From: Gymnorhina tibicen
Lineage: Eukaryota > Chordata > Aves > Passeriformes > Artamidae
DNA length: 64,000 nucleotides
NCBI GenBank assembly: GCA_013399875.1
Contig: VXAZ01000953.1
Coordinates: 1,979,453-2,043,452, forward strand
Reading direction: 5' to 3'
Each line of letters opens with the position of its first letter. Within the stretch, counting starts at the first letter, position 1. Shown here piece by piece: positions 12,490 to 24,700 of the stretch. The notes beneath the pieces were generated by a model. The model saw only the letters and a program-made list of their open reading frames with translations, ran no database searches and was not told the DNA's origin. The position numbers and the translations under genes are program-made.

Positions 12490-12730
12490 CTCCCCAAAGG
12501 CCCGGCCGCCTAATCAAATTCTCTGGCTCAGCTTATGAGCCCTGACAAGATCGCAGCCCAAGGAGGCTGGAGTACAGACTCAGCAATCCTGACTACATCC
12601 AACCCAATTTAGCCGAGCTCTCGGAGCATCACGCGCGCGGTAAAGACCTAATCTAGAGGTAATCATTAATTCGTTACTGCCACAAGGATACGGCAATCAG
12701 CAATAGGATGCCAATCGTTTGGAGGATCAA
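12490..12730. promoter_or_regulatory. Candidate conserved noncoding element with retained CpGs
   Basis: A four-CpG run (ACGCGCGCGG, 12631-12640) sits beside homeodomain and LIM/Meis-like A/T motifs (CCTAATCAAATT, GTAATCATTAATTCG, CGGCAATCAGCAAT, CCAATCG). Further CpGs occur nearby (CCGGCCG, GCCGAG, TCGGAG, TTCGTT, ATACGG). Vertebrate introns normally lose CpG through methylation, so this density in about 200 bases implies low germline methylation, constraint or both. Inferred, not aligned. Confidence 0.35.
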
Positions 12731-12896
12731 GGAACGGACTTCTTTCTTTTTTTAAACGATAACCATTCTTCCCAGTTGTAACCACTTTATAGACATACTG
12801 TAGAGCTAATGACAAAAGTGCTCACAAATTCTTTTTGCCCAAAGACTTTTTTCACCTTTACATAAAGTGAACTTTTGGAAGTTACTGTTGCATATA

Positions 12897-12950
12897 AAAA
12901 AAAAAAACAACAACAAACAAAAAAAAAACAAACAAAAGAAAAAAAGGAAA
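12897..12950 (+). repeat. A-rich (CAA/CAAA)n simple repeat
   Basis: About 54 bases made almost only of A with regularly spaced C, then a few G. Low-complexity sequence that could derive from a decayed retroelement tail, though no element body is recognised next to it. Confidence 0.85.
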
Positions 12951-13869
12951 GGATTTAAAAACAGGGAAAAAATGAGCAAAGCGTTTATAGCAACAACAGA
13001 GTCATCATCTATGTTTGATAAAGGACTATAAAACTTCATGCTGGCAGGCATAAGATGGTCATTAACCTCATTCAGTCAGAAAGAAAATGTCTCCTGTGAA
13101 CAGGTAATTCTGTTCCAGTATAGTACAGCCTTTCTTGCACATTTCTGAATTATTTGGCAATCACTGGAGCCCAGATATTGCATCTGTCTAAACCAGACCA
13201 GCAACTCTGATGTTCCTGTGTGCAGCAAATCAGAGAAGTTGAACCAATGATTGAGCAGTGCCAAAGGCACCCACCACTACCTCTGCTGAATTTTGGGTGT
13301 GTAGCCCTGCCCATACTCCCTCCCAATCAGTGCTTATGCAGAATCCGGTACGATTTCTGTGAGTACAGAAAGGGGATAGGAGAAAATAAATCTACATTAA
13401 ACTGGCCTTCTGCATTCTGTCCTGATTCACAGAAATGTAAACTGCAGAGTTTACTCTGAGGATTAGCACAATTTAGCCTCTGCAGAAGATGATCTCAGAA
13501 AACAAAGCTACTGAAGATGGAGAGCAGGGAAGGTCAGGTACTGGTCCTTTCTCCTCACCTCCACCATATTAGAAAAGAAGCACAGGTTCCTAATTCCTCT
13601 GTTTGTAACAAGCTCTCCTCTTTACTCCCATCTCTCAGGCTAGTATTTCACCTGGATCTGCATTTTTCCTCAAAAGTATCTCACCCAGCCTTTCTCCAGT
13701 GTATGTAGCAGCCAGATACATCTAAGAGAAATGCCACTTCATGAAACAGAAATTTTATGTGTGAGAAATTTTACCCCAGCTGCCCCTTACATAATGTCAG
13801 CTCATGTGCAAAGTCAGTGTAACACAAAAAAGGAGTTCCCAGACTATTCCCGCCATTTCTCAGCTCCTT

Positions 13870-14374
13870 TAGGACAGGATTTGGTCACCACAATGTAAGA
13901 AGGATATAAAGCTACTAGAGAACATCCAAAGGAGGGCCATGAGGATGGTGAAGGGTCTGGAAGAGGAAGTCTTATGAGGAGTGGCTGAGGTCACTTGGTC
14001 TGTTCAGCCTGGAGGAAAGTGATGGGACACCTCAATGCAGTTACAACTTCCTTGAGAGAGGAAGAGGAGGGGCAGGCACTGATTTCTTCTCTGTGCTGAC
14101 CAGTGACAGGACTGGAGGGAATGGCCTGAAGTTGTGTCAGGGGAGGTTTAGGTTGGGTATTAGAAAAAAAGGTTTTTCACCCAGAGGGTGGTTGGACACT
14201 GGAACAGGCTCCCTAGAGAAGTGGTCACAGCACCAAGCCTGACAGAGTTCAGGAAGTGTTTGGACAGTGCTCTCAGGCACATGGTGTGACTCTTGGGGAT
14301 GGTCCTGTGAAGGGCAAGGAGACGGACTGCATGATCCTTCTGGGTCCCTTTCAACTCAGCATATTCTGTGATAA
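13870..14374 (+). repeat. CR1 LINE 3' fragment
   Basis: This is the best-preserved interspersed repeat here. Reading plus, it contains the hallmark CR1 3' sequence in order: 'aggagggccatgaggatggtg' (about 13930), 'ctgttcagcctggagga' (13999), 'gggtattagaaaaaaaggtttttcacccagagggtggt' (14154-14191), 'actggaacaggctccctagagaagtggt' (14196-14223), 'ggactgcatgatccttctgggtccctttcaactcagcatattctgtgat' to the end. It is 5'-truncated, as nearly all CR1 copies are, and has no intact frame. It lies antisense to LSAMP. Confidence 0.93.
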
Positions 14375-14379
14375 AGTAT

Positions 14380-17300
14380 TCACTCAGTTTTAACCAGCTC
14401 CTCCCCAGGGCTAACTGGTTAAACTCAGTAATGCCCTCTGGCAGCTGATCCATGTTCCTAGGATGGGTGACCATCATAAGCATCACTGGCTGCATTTTGG
14501 GAAAAAGATGAAAATAATGTACATCTCATTGTGGACTATCTCGAACTTCAACTCTGGAGATATTGATCTGTAAATTCTTAGGAGATTTTGTTTCCTTCTG
14601 GGCTGGAAATAGCCTCAAAGCAGTCCCTTGTGGCATATTCTAGCACATTTGCTTCTGATAACTGCATTTTTTCAGATGATCCATCAACACAGTTATGATG
14701 GGGAGGATGGGCAGGGCAGACTACACATGTGATGTTCCCCCCTTTGGTCCAATACAACAGAGAGAAGCAGGTATCTGCAGAGCCAAAGCCATCAGCAGCG
14801 GGACTTTAAGACAGAGCCAGGACTTCCTGTGGAAGGCTGCAGCAGGCTTGGATCCCTGTGCATCAGGCACAGTGCAGGATCAGTGAGACCTAGTTGCCAC
14901 TAGGCTCTCTAAAAACACTGACAGATGAGAGAGACAGCAGCCTGAGCTCGTACCTCAGGCATCACTGCTTCTCCAGATATGCAGAGAGTGAAGAGAGAGA
15001 TGGCAATGAAAACCGGGCAGAAGAGAATGTCTTGGTGGGGGGATCAGCTACATTACCTCCCTACTGACCTCCAAATACTACTCACTGGCAGGGGAGGATA
15101 AGAGAGTAATTTGGATCCGAGTATTTTTTCCAGGAAAGGATCCCTGAGGGCTGTTATGGATATGGTCTCTCTCACTCCCCTCTCAGCCCTGCACCACCTC
15201 ATCCCCCAGCCAAATACAGCACTGAGAAGCCAGCAGGCTGCTGCAGTCACAGCCTCCTCTCTCCAGTGAGAGCCGGGGCCTGACAGCCCAGCAAAATGAC
15301 CCACTTCTTGCCGACTCAGACAAAAAAGCTCCACTTAGGCCCCAGGAAAGTGTCTCTAATAAAGCCATCCGTTAGCTGTGTCGCCCGGACCCCTCTCAGC
15401 TATCCTTCATCCCTGCCCTCCCTCCCTGCACCCGCCATTAATGCAGTCAGCACGCAGGAGAATGAAGCCGTCGGGCTCAGTAAATATTACCAAGCTCCAC
15501 ACAGGGAGCACAAGGCCATTATTTAGACTCCCAGGTCCTGGGTATGTTTTGATCACACCAATTTAGCAAAGAGAGGTAAAAGAAAACAACTGGCTAGCGA
15601 CTGTCTGCCACACCTATGCGTGTCCTGGTTTGTGAAATCCCAAATTCCCCTGAACTGGCCAAACCACTGTGTGCCTGGGAGTGCTGATGGCAAACCCTGG
15701 CATGAGTGGCCCAGTGGGGACAGCATTAGATCAGTCCCCACCAAGGGGTACTTGAAACGCAGCAGGTCAAAACTCACCCCTGCTCAGCCAATGAAGGCAG
15801 TTGCTCCAAAGCTTTTGTGTCTTGCCACTGTAGGGAGGAAATGTCTTTTCTTCCCTTTAAACTTTCCCTAACGTGTATCTGTACGGGTCTACTTCCGTCT
15901 CTCCCTACCAGAAATCATACGCTGCTGTTCTGCAGCTCGAGCTGTTCCAACAACCCCTAGTCCTTAACAACGTGCACTTCTCAAAACCACCCCCGCCCTG
16001 CTTTTAAGTCTTCCCTGTGTTTGTTCCAGATGAGTTCCCCACCATCTTCTGCTGACCTTGCCGCACACCAAGCTGTTCTTTCTCCCTCAATGGAATGATA
16101 TGTCTTTGCCCAGGACTCCTCAGCTCCCACTGTGTACAACAGCCCTGCTGCTAGCTCAGCCATATCTGCTGCTTCCCGACTCAGCTCAGACCTCATCCTC
16201 TCCCTAGCTTCAGGCTGTTCATGGCCCCCTCTCCTCACTGCTCTGTTTTTGGCTCTTTGACTGGCGGCTCTAATGTACTCATTTACCCACTGTCGTGAAT
16301 TGTTTTGCTCTGTAAGCACTTGAGGTACAGTTTGTGGGGGGAAAAAAAAGTCCTCACGAAAATAAAGTTGTGCTGCATGATATTTTGAAGGAAAAAGAGG
16401 TAAGCAGGTCTCATGAGAACTGGGTATGAATTTACCTTGCACATTCCCACAGGCACAGAAAAGTGCAGGCTGAGAAATCCCTTTTATTACCTGCACCGAT
16501 ATCTGAAGGCAGGAGGATTTTTTTAAAGTCTGGCCAGTCCCCAAAGTGTCAGATCCAAGGGCGACATTTGAAATTTGGTGGTGACAGAGTAAGACAGAGA
16601 CAGACATCAGTGACCATGTGTCATCAGCCCAGAATATGTGCCAAAGCCAGAGAGACAACACATGAAAATAGCTCATGGAGCTCCTGATATAATTAAAGAG
16701 TCACTAATACCTCATGGAGCACTCAGGGAAAAAAAAAAAGGAAAAAAACCTGCTCGGCACAAACGGATGGCACGAATGCTGAGGCAGCAGCATGAAAGCT
16801 TAGTTCCTTCCACACCAAGCAAAGCTCTGCATCCTCAAAATGCAGCTCTACTCAGAAAAGTGACGATGCAAGAATGCTGGGTTTTCTGCACATTCAATCT
16901 CTCCCCTGGGCTGCTCAAGGAGAGCACTCTTCACTTGCTCGACTAAAATAAACATATGCTACTTTTTTTCTCCTGACACTCCTGAAGGAGCCAGGACAGC
17001 TCTAGAAGTGGGACTGTTTTGCCAGCAGGAAAGCTCCACCTAACTACAGCTTTGGTAGGCTGCAGCACCTAGAGCCCAGACTGCCTCTCAGATTAATCAT
17101 TTTCCAATGTGGCTTTGGTTGGGAGAAAATGCTGAAAGAAGGACTGGACGGAGGCAGAACCCAAAACAAGGCACTTCTCTCAGAGGGGTCTCCTAGGGAT
17201 GAGGTAAATCCATGCTAAGGTGCATTACTTTGAACACAGACCATCACACGGGCTGCTGTCAGTGTCCCTTAGCTGGCGATCTTTCCACCTGACCTCAGTA

Positions 17301-20300
17301 CCCTCCTCATTACTCATTCTTCTCGCTGAGATGTCGTTCCCGCAAGGTGCTGAGAAGAATTTGCATCTTTTCAAAGCAGCTTCCCCCCAAGGCCCAGGAA
17401 AGGGAGCGAGGCAGTGACTGAACAGCATACCTTAGCTAATGGGGTGTGCTCTCATGCTGTGGAGAAAGGGTTGGGACACAGCCCCTCTCCTCCTCACCAG
17501 GGCAAGCAGCACCTTTTTTCTGATGCCCTACAATCTATCCCACTGCTTTCTCCTTGAGGATCACCTGTGTCCTTGGCTGAGAACACAGATCTTCCTTCTA
17601 TCAACCAGCAGACCCGAGAAAAAAGGGCAGCTGGGAAAGAGCATTTAATTTAACCCTCTGATTAGGGCAAAGAAAATCCTTGGTCCATCTAGAAGTACCT
17701 GATCTTTTCTCAGATGCACTGGTAACAACATCTTAAGGTCAAACTGTAAATCATGTAAAACATCTTTACCTCCTCAAACTGGTCCTTCTCCCCATTTCTT
17801 TTTCTCTTCCATTTTTAGAAGCCAATGCATCTGAGGACATCCATCTCCTGCATTGCAAGTTTCCCGCCTTAATGGGGAGATGTTTCTCCTGGTCAGGTGA
17901 AACACCCAGTGTCCCCACACTACAGGAAGGGCAGCAGGCTTGGTACTTGCAGGAGCATGCAAGTGTTCCAGAGACTTATGGCCTGCAAGGTCCCCTTTCC
18001 TAGGAAGGTGATTTGATTGTCAGAGCAGCACTGGAGGGCTTGTGTAAAACATGTATGGTGTGAGAATGGAGGACTAATGAAATAGTTTATGCCAACATAT
18101 CACAACTTTGTTTTATAAAACTGATTCCCAGTCTTGAGTCAGCTTTGCAACCCTTTGCCATACCATCAGCCAGATGCTTTCCTACCTTAACTGAATTCCT
18201 GAAGTGGCCCCTGAGTTCCTGCAGTGGAAAGTCTTGCAATATTTCTGTAGTCTCACCAACTCTGAAATCAAGTATCTGCACCAAAACCATTGCTCACCAT
18301 GCAGCATCATGTCTTTGCAGTAAGCTGCTAGGGAAAGACAGTAGGAATTGCTTCCAAAGAAGCAAAACTGAAGACTGTTTTTCAGCTAATTTAAACTGCA
18401 GTAGCCAAAACATGTGAGATCAGAGAAACCCTGTGTTCAAAAGGACTCAGGAGTGCATACACATATCACGTTGCCATACTGATGCCGGCCTATGCCCTGC
18501 TATCCTCCTACACACAGGAAAAGTCCTCCAAAACACTTCTGATGTCACACCCGGACAAGACCTAGCAGGATTTCGCCTGAAGTGGCCCAGTTTCCTTTGC
18601 TGTTGTTAGCTGGCACTTGAGGTAGCAGGATGAGAAACTGTCAATAGACTCTGTTGATGACCTGCAGAAAGCCTCTCCGCTGCTCTCATCCGACATGGTT
18701 TAATTTTTAATTCAGCAAAGCAGCGACAAGGACGGAGGCTGCCAAGGCCAGTCAGCAGCGCAAATTGGGCAGGACAGGCTGAATTGATCTACAAGGAGGA
18801 AATGAAGACGCAGCAGAAACTTTGGGCTGTAGGTAGCAGTGGGGCAGCCCGTGGAGGGGGAAGAGAGAGAAGCATGGTGAGGGAACTGCATAGACAGAGC
18901 AAGGACAAGTCCGCAGGAGGGAAATTATTGGCGTTTGGACAGCCATAGGAGCTTAGTGCTTGTAGCCCAAGAAAACCGTCTGGCTCAGGCTGTATGGTAC
19001 ATGGACCATATGGATCTCATTGCTGGCGTGGAACACGTATCATCCCTGTGCCAGAAGCAGCAGCACGGTAACACAGGAGGCTGCCCAAAGATAGCCTGGC
19101 ACCGCACTATAGGCACTCCACAGAGAGTAGCAGGGGATGATAACTCCAAGCTCCGGCTGTTTTAGCCACAGGTGGAAATGTCACAGCCCATTCAACTCCC
19201 CAGCGAATTCTATCCTTCCCAAGCCAAGCCTGAGAAGTGAAAATACAGCCATGTTACTCACTCTCAACTACAAATTAAAGCAGGATGGTCAACAAGATTA
19301 GTTGGAGGGGTTTGCTATCACTGCTGGCATTAGAGTTTATTATCTTATCACTAGGCTAAACACCTAAATGGAGAGGAAATTATAAAAGTGGCCTCAGCCT
19401 AACTGAATGCCCTGCTCACACACATAGGCCAAACTGAGAGCGTGCTTGCCCTAGTTACAAAAGCAGATTTTCCACAGTGACAGAACAGCTCTTGTAAAAA
19501 AAGCCTCGTGAACAAGCACAAAAAGTGCTCAAACACCTAACACAACCACTTGGGCCAGCTGTTGAGAACACTTAATGAGTATGCAGTCTGACATTTTAAT
19601 TATTCAACTAGTAGTATGCTACTTAATTGGCATTTTTCAGTGGTAGCTGTAAATATAGCCCTTTCTGCCAGTTCATGTCAGGCAGACAAGAAACCTCAAT
19701 GATGCTCTACAAAGTGTTGAAACATTTCAAAATTTGCCAAATCATTTCTAGCAAATTACTCTGGAGAATACTGAAAGTTTCCAAAACTGCAGAAATAAAA
19801 TACTCAAATATGGATATTTTGCCAAGTTTGATTCTCATTTTGACCAGTCTTTTCTAGCATCAAGGATTGGCAGAACTTTGTTACTGCCATGTTTAATGCT
19901 TGCAGCAAAAAAAAAAAAAAGGCAAAACCAAGCATAAGCTGACTGTATTTAGTCATCCGTCTGTCACTGGGCTGAAACTCTGCTCAGATTCATTAGGTGG
20001 CTTTCACAAATTTTGAATGAATCCGATCCCCAGTTAGAAGCAGAAGGGTATCAATAATGCCTCTATGCTATGACTTGATGAAAATGCTTGTACATTATCT
20101 GAGAATCAGAATATAATCATGTAATAAGCAGAATGAAATCCTTGAAAACAAGTGCTGTCAAGCAAAATGAAAGCCACACTATTTAGAAACAACAAAACAG
20201 TATTAGCAATACATGGTAAGACTGAAATAATTCAAAATAAAAGTGCTCTTAAGATGCCCTTTTCTCTGTATTTTGTGACAATAAACAATAGTACTCTGAA

Positions 20301-21615
20301 GGCAAGGCAGCAGAATCCATGGCATTCTCCATGCCCAGAAGTGAATGGAGTCAGCAGTTATTGTACTCTGCTATAAGAAATAATTCATTTTACCATGTGT
20401 GCTGCTCTTAACAAAGAGAGGAAGCTTCCATTTGGAAAGTGAAGCATGAACTCTTATTGAGCATTAGCAATATCAAAGCTCACATTCGCCACAATAAATA
20501 AACCCTCTCATCTGTACAAATATACCACAAGACCATAATTATAAAGCACCTTGCTATGTTTGGCCTCCAGATTTTCTTGCTTCCCTTGCAGCATTCAAGT
20601 ATCCACACAAGCAGTGCATACACACTGCGATGGGAGACAGGACTACAATTTATCTGACATGGCCACAAAGGTATTGAAGTAGCTGGGGTCGCTGACAACA
20701 GCAGCACTAAAGCACAGTGACACGGACTTCAAAGAAAATTAGCCATTCTGGACACTCCACAGTCTCATTCACAGCCCATGCCAACACCTTCTGTGCTGAC
20801 ATCTCACTTCTATCACTAGTTCTGAAGTTCAAATTAGGTCAGGTAGGACTACCCAGGCTTCAGTCACACATGTGATTCCGCTACAGACAAAACCTCCTCA
20901 ACCACTTAGATGCTTTTGACAATTCCATTCCACCCACTATATATAATAGACCCGATGTAGTCGGCTTTTGATATGCAAAACTAGTATGGATGAAAACTTT
21001 GCAGGGGTGGAAACAAATGGGTAGAAACGTCAGCAAAACATGAGCAACATCAGCAGAATTTGCCCTCGCTATAGTGGAAGCAAGAACACAGTTTAGTCAC
21101 AAGATAATACAAACTTCACTTGTAGTCTAGAAGAAACTGCAAGCCTTAGATTAGTCGTAGGAGGCCTTGCTTACTGCTCCCTCAGAACAGTAAATACATG
21201 GAACACCACAAATACATTGAGGGTAACAAAACAGAGCATAAAGGCTCTAACATTGTGTTTGGTTACCCCAGCTGGTGAAGTTACATAAAATGGGTGTAGT
21301 GGCAGCTGAGCTACATGGAAAGGGAGCCCATCCCCCAGTTCCTGTCCAGTTCTGCTGGCCTCTACAAATCCCAGTGTTGTGCTGTGTGGGGATGTCATCT
21401 GTGAGGCAACAGCCCTTTCCATGCCCACTCTGACATCCTCAGGAATTGGGGCCATTCTGAGCAACAGGGCCTTGCATTATGTTTTGCTCCTGGAAAAGCT
21501 GTTTAAATATTTTCATTAGAGGCAGAGTATTTTTGGATGATAAAGATAATTAAGTGCTGAAAGCATAGCGATCCATTTGACACCGAGAATAAGAGATACG
21601 AAGTATTTCTAATAA
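14380..21615. other. Mostly unique intronic sequence, no gene supported
   Basis: No repeat family or exon is recognised. A 231-codon open frame on the minus strand (15981-16676) is the longest in the window and is discussed as a finding, but has no recognised domain. A block near 18640-18800 combines CpGs with TTTAATTTTTAATTCAG and could be regulatory. An A run of 14 lies at 19907-19920. The rest shows nothing I can name. Confidence 0.6.
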
Positions 21616-21622
21616 AAACAGA

Positions 21623-21716
21623 ACACCCGGTGGGATTTGAACTCACTCTGTGCCATTACAATTTGAGGCAAGTGCTGCATCCATGATGAGACTAACACAG
21701 TCTCTTTGCCGGGTCT
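21623..21716 (-). repeat. tRNA-derived element (SINE head or tRNA pseudogene)
   Basis: On the minus strand a perfect Pol III B box GTTCAAATCC sits in a T-arm-like hairpin (GTGAG, loop TTCAAAT, CCCAC; one mismatch). It is followed directly by CGGGTGT (21629-21623), which pairs at six of seven positions with AGACCCG at 21716-21710, in the geometry of a tRNA acceptor stem. An A-box-like TAGTCTCATCATGGATGCAGCAC lies between them. The arms enclose 94 bases, longer than a tRNA, and the anticodon arm does not fold cleanly, so it is not a working tRNA. It is most likely the head of an old tRNA-derived SINE. The family is not identified. Confidence 0.6.
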
Positions 21717-21719
21717 GCA

Positions 21720-24700
21720 ATTTACTGGTCTTATATTGCCTTCATTGGGTCTCCCCTGTTGTTCTCCAAATGCAAAAATTATATACTACTGATCACTGCA
21801 TGCAAACTGAAATTGATTCGCTTAAATGAACACAAGAGTTATAAAGTTTGGGAAAACCTGTTTCCTAGTTGACGCCAACATCTATAACCTGTTTCCGCAT
21901 TCATTATCCCCGCTCTCAATTTCCTGTGTGTTTTGTTTCATCAGGGGGTTAAAAAAACACAGCTAGACAATCATGATGGGGCTGGTGGTGAAGAAAGCAG
22001 CTCCTGCTCTTTAGATGTCTGCTCCCCCATACGTAATGTCAGAATGATTAGAGTGTCTCATGTGATGAGAGTGATTAGATCTGTGCAAACACACACAGAG
22101 GAGGGAAGAGGTTGGCTTTGACAAAGCACTTAATTACCCAGGTTCTCCCACCATGTCTGGTCCTCTCACAATAGAAACAAAACTCCCTCAGTTCTCCTGG
22201 GAGGGAATCACTGCCGTGCCTTTCCACACCACCACTGTAAATCATGCCATATAGTTCTGTGCCACCCAGCTATAATTTGATAAATACCAGAATGAGTCAA
22301 GGCAATAAATCTGTTGGGTTTTAATTATAAGTGTGCTTTTCTAAGTGTGGGGCTGGGGCTGGGCTGGTTTTCAGCTTCTGCCAATACAAATAATGTGCAT
22401 CTGCTCCTTCGGCCCCGCCAGTATTATTCTTTCTTGGGAAATCCTCCATTACTGCCTTACTAGCCTGGCACATTGATAGCTGTCTCAAGAGCATAAATAT
22501 CCAGTGAAAAGGGAAAGGCTGTTTCCCTCTTCCTACTGCTGGGTCAGGAAGCTCTGCCTTGAGCAGCATTAGAGAACACTATGTAAGTGTTGAGTCACCT
22601 CTCTTGTAATCTTGATTTCCACTGATATCGCCTATGCTGGCAATTTTATCAGTGCTCTGTGACTACATGGGCAGGGCTTTTCCCAAAAGTCCCAGCTTCT
22701 AAAGTTGGATGATCAACCAGAACCCTTTCAAGCTTTTCTTTCAAGTATGAACATTAAGTTTCTAGCTGTTGTGTTTTCAAATGAAAGCCTGTAAATGCAC
22801 ACTAACAAAGCAGGAAGCAAAAAGACAGAACTCAAATATATTCTGCCTTTCAAAATCTTAAGAAACACTTTTGCAGATCCTGTATGTATTTCTGAATAGT
22901 TGAGTACAACCCTACGGATGGTATTAAGAGAACATTTGCTATAAGAAAAGGAGGTGGAGGTTTGTGCATGTAACTCGGTGGGAAGAAAAAATAGTGCAAC
23001 AGGCACTTGGGCATCTTCATAGGGCATCATCTGGGAGAAACCATGAGTGTGAGAGCTTACAGCAACACAAGCATATATAATGCACCTCTGCATGCACACA
23101 GAGCAGTGCACGTATCAGCAAAAGGAGCAGGCAGCAGAGAGACACCAAGGGAATCTCTGTGTGTGAACACGCCTGCACTCCCAAAGGTCAGCCTGCTCTC
23201 CTCAGATTTAATTCCCTTTCTCACTGCTACTGTTCAGAAGTAAATGTTCACTTTTTATTAAAAATCAAAAGCAGAGGGGCTCATAATCCTCCTGACTCCA
23301 GTTCTTCTCATATAAATGAAAAGTTTAGCTTAGAGCAATAGCAGGTAAAATCAGACTGAAAGCAGAAGCTAATTCTCTGGAGATATGGAAAAGCTAAACA
23401 GCATTTGAGGACAGTTTTGTTTGTATGTCTACATTTCTCATTACCTAAATTCTTATTATTATTCATTTTTAAATGAAGAATTCAGTAAATCCTCATACAT
23501 TGCAGCACGTTTTTGGAAATAATTTTCCGGTGATACAGGAAACCAGCTCTATTCTCCCCTTGCAAAACTAATTCTGTTCTAATCACTGCATAGAGATGGC
23601 ACTGCACTAATTTCACAGATCTCACTTATTTAATATGTTCCCTCCTTACTTGGAGTCCCCATATAGTCCTCTCCCCTCCCCATTCTCACTGCTAATACTG
23701 AAAATCTTCCCTTTGAAGCGCTACCCTGGTTTTAATGATATTTCCCTTATTTAGTGTAACCTTCAGAGCGGGGACCATGTTAAAAATGTTATCAGCAATA
23801 CTGCCAGCTTAAACTACCAAAAATATAATTGCAGAAGGTGGGAAGAAGGAGGAGAAAGAAACAAAGGTTTCTAAGAATTTCAGTTATTTTGGGTGATACT
23901 TCCAAGTTTCTCTCTGCAAACACAGACAACAGAAAGTTAAAGAAGATGGAGATTCCTTTCTAAGAACATACTCGCCATGCTCAGGCTTCAGTTAAAACAC
24001 CAAATAAAATCCAGTATAATACTGGCACTGCAAAGCTCTCTTCCTTATACCTTTCCCCACTTTTCCTTCCCTGCCCCTGTGAGCTACAGCAGACTGAGAC
24101 CTTGCCCCAAATTTCCACATCAGCAAAACCACAAATGCAGGCTGGATTATATTGAGGAACAAAGCTCAACCTGCCTTGACGTTTCAGTTTTTCTAACCCC
24201 AAAGTTTGGAGTGCTCCTACTTTGAGATCAATGTACAAGGAAAGATCAAAGAGGAAGAAGCATGCAATGAGAGTACATCCAGAGTTATGAGAGATCCAGG
24301 TGTGAGACTGGAGTGGTAGCTGGCTGCCCCACCCCTGTATCAACAGATCTCTTGTTCCTGGTAGCCAGGTCCTCGCTGTAATGAAGTTAGTAGGGCAAAA
24401 CTGAGATCAAGTTGTTGGTCTTCTATCAGAGGCTCTCATGCATGGAGGGTTAACATACTTGTTTCTTTCCACCCTACTTTTGGACATGTGTCAGAGCTAT
24501 GGTGAACACAGCACCAGAAAGGGGAACACATTTTATAAGTGCCTTGCATACAACTTCTGGTATCCTGTGGTTTTCAAGCAAATTTTCCAGCCATTCACAC
24601 TTGGTCCCAGTGCCTGTTCCACCAGGGTTAAGAGGGTAGAGGGCAGCTCCTCTCTGGGGTTCTTCCGGAGCATTCGGCAGATTAAATTTACTACTCTGAA

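Larger units (their letters stand above)
7960..13865. other. Mostly unique intronic sequence, no gene seen
   Basis: No exon or RNA gene is recognisable. Simple repeats: a T run of 13 (8272-8284), a GA tract (about 9010-9025), a GT tract (9122-9137), an A run of 17 (9699-9715), a 25-bp tandem duplication (12285-12333) and an A-rich CAAA stretch (about 12897-12950). Two blocks at 11560-12080 and 12490-12730 look like candidate regulatory elements and are listed separately. Confidence 0.65.

Noticed and set aside
14160..14495. 111-codon minus-strand frame
   Set aside because: It lies across the 3' end of a CR1 element in antisense and does not encode the CR1 proteins.
21623..21716. Functional tRNA gene
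   Set aside because: The arms are separated by extra sequence, the anticodon arm does not fold into five pairs with a seven-base loop, and there are mismatches in two stems.
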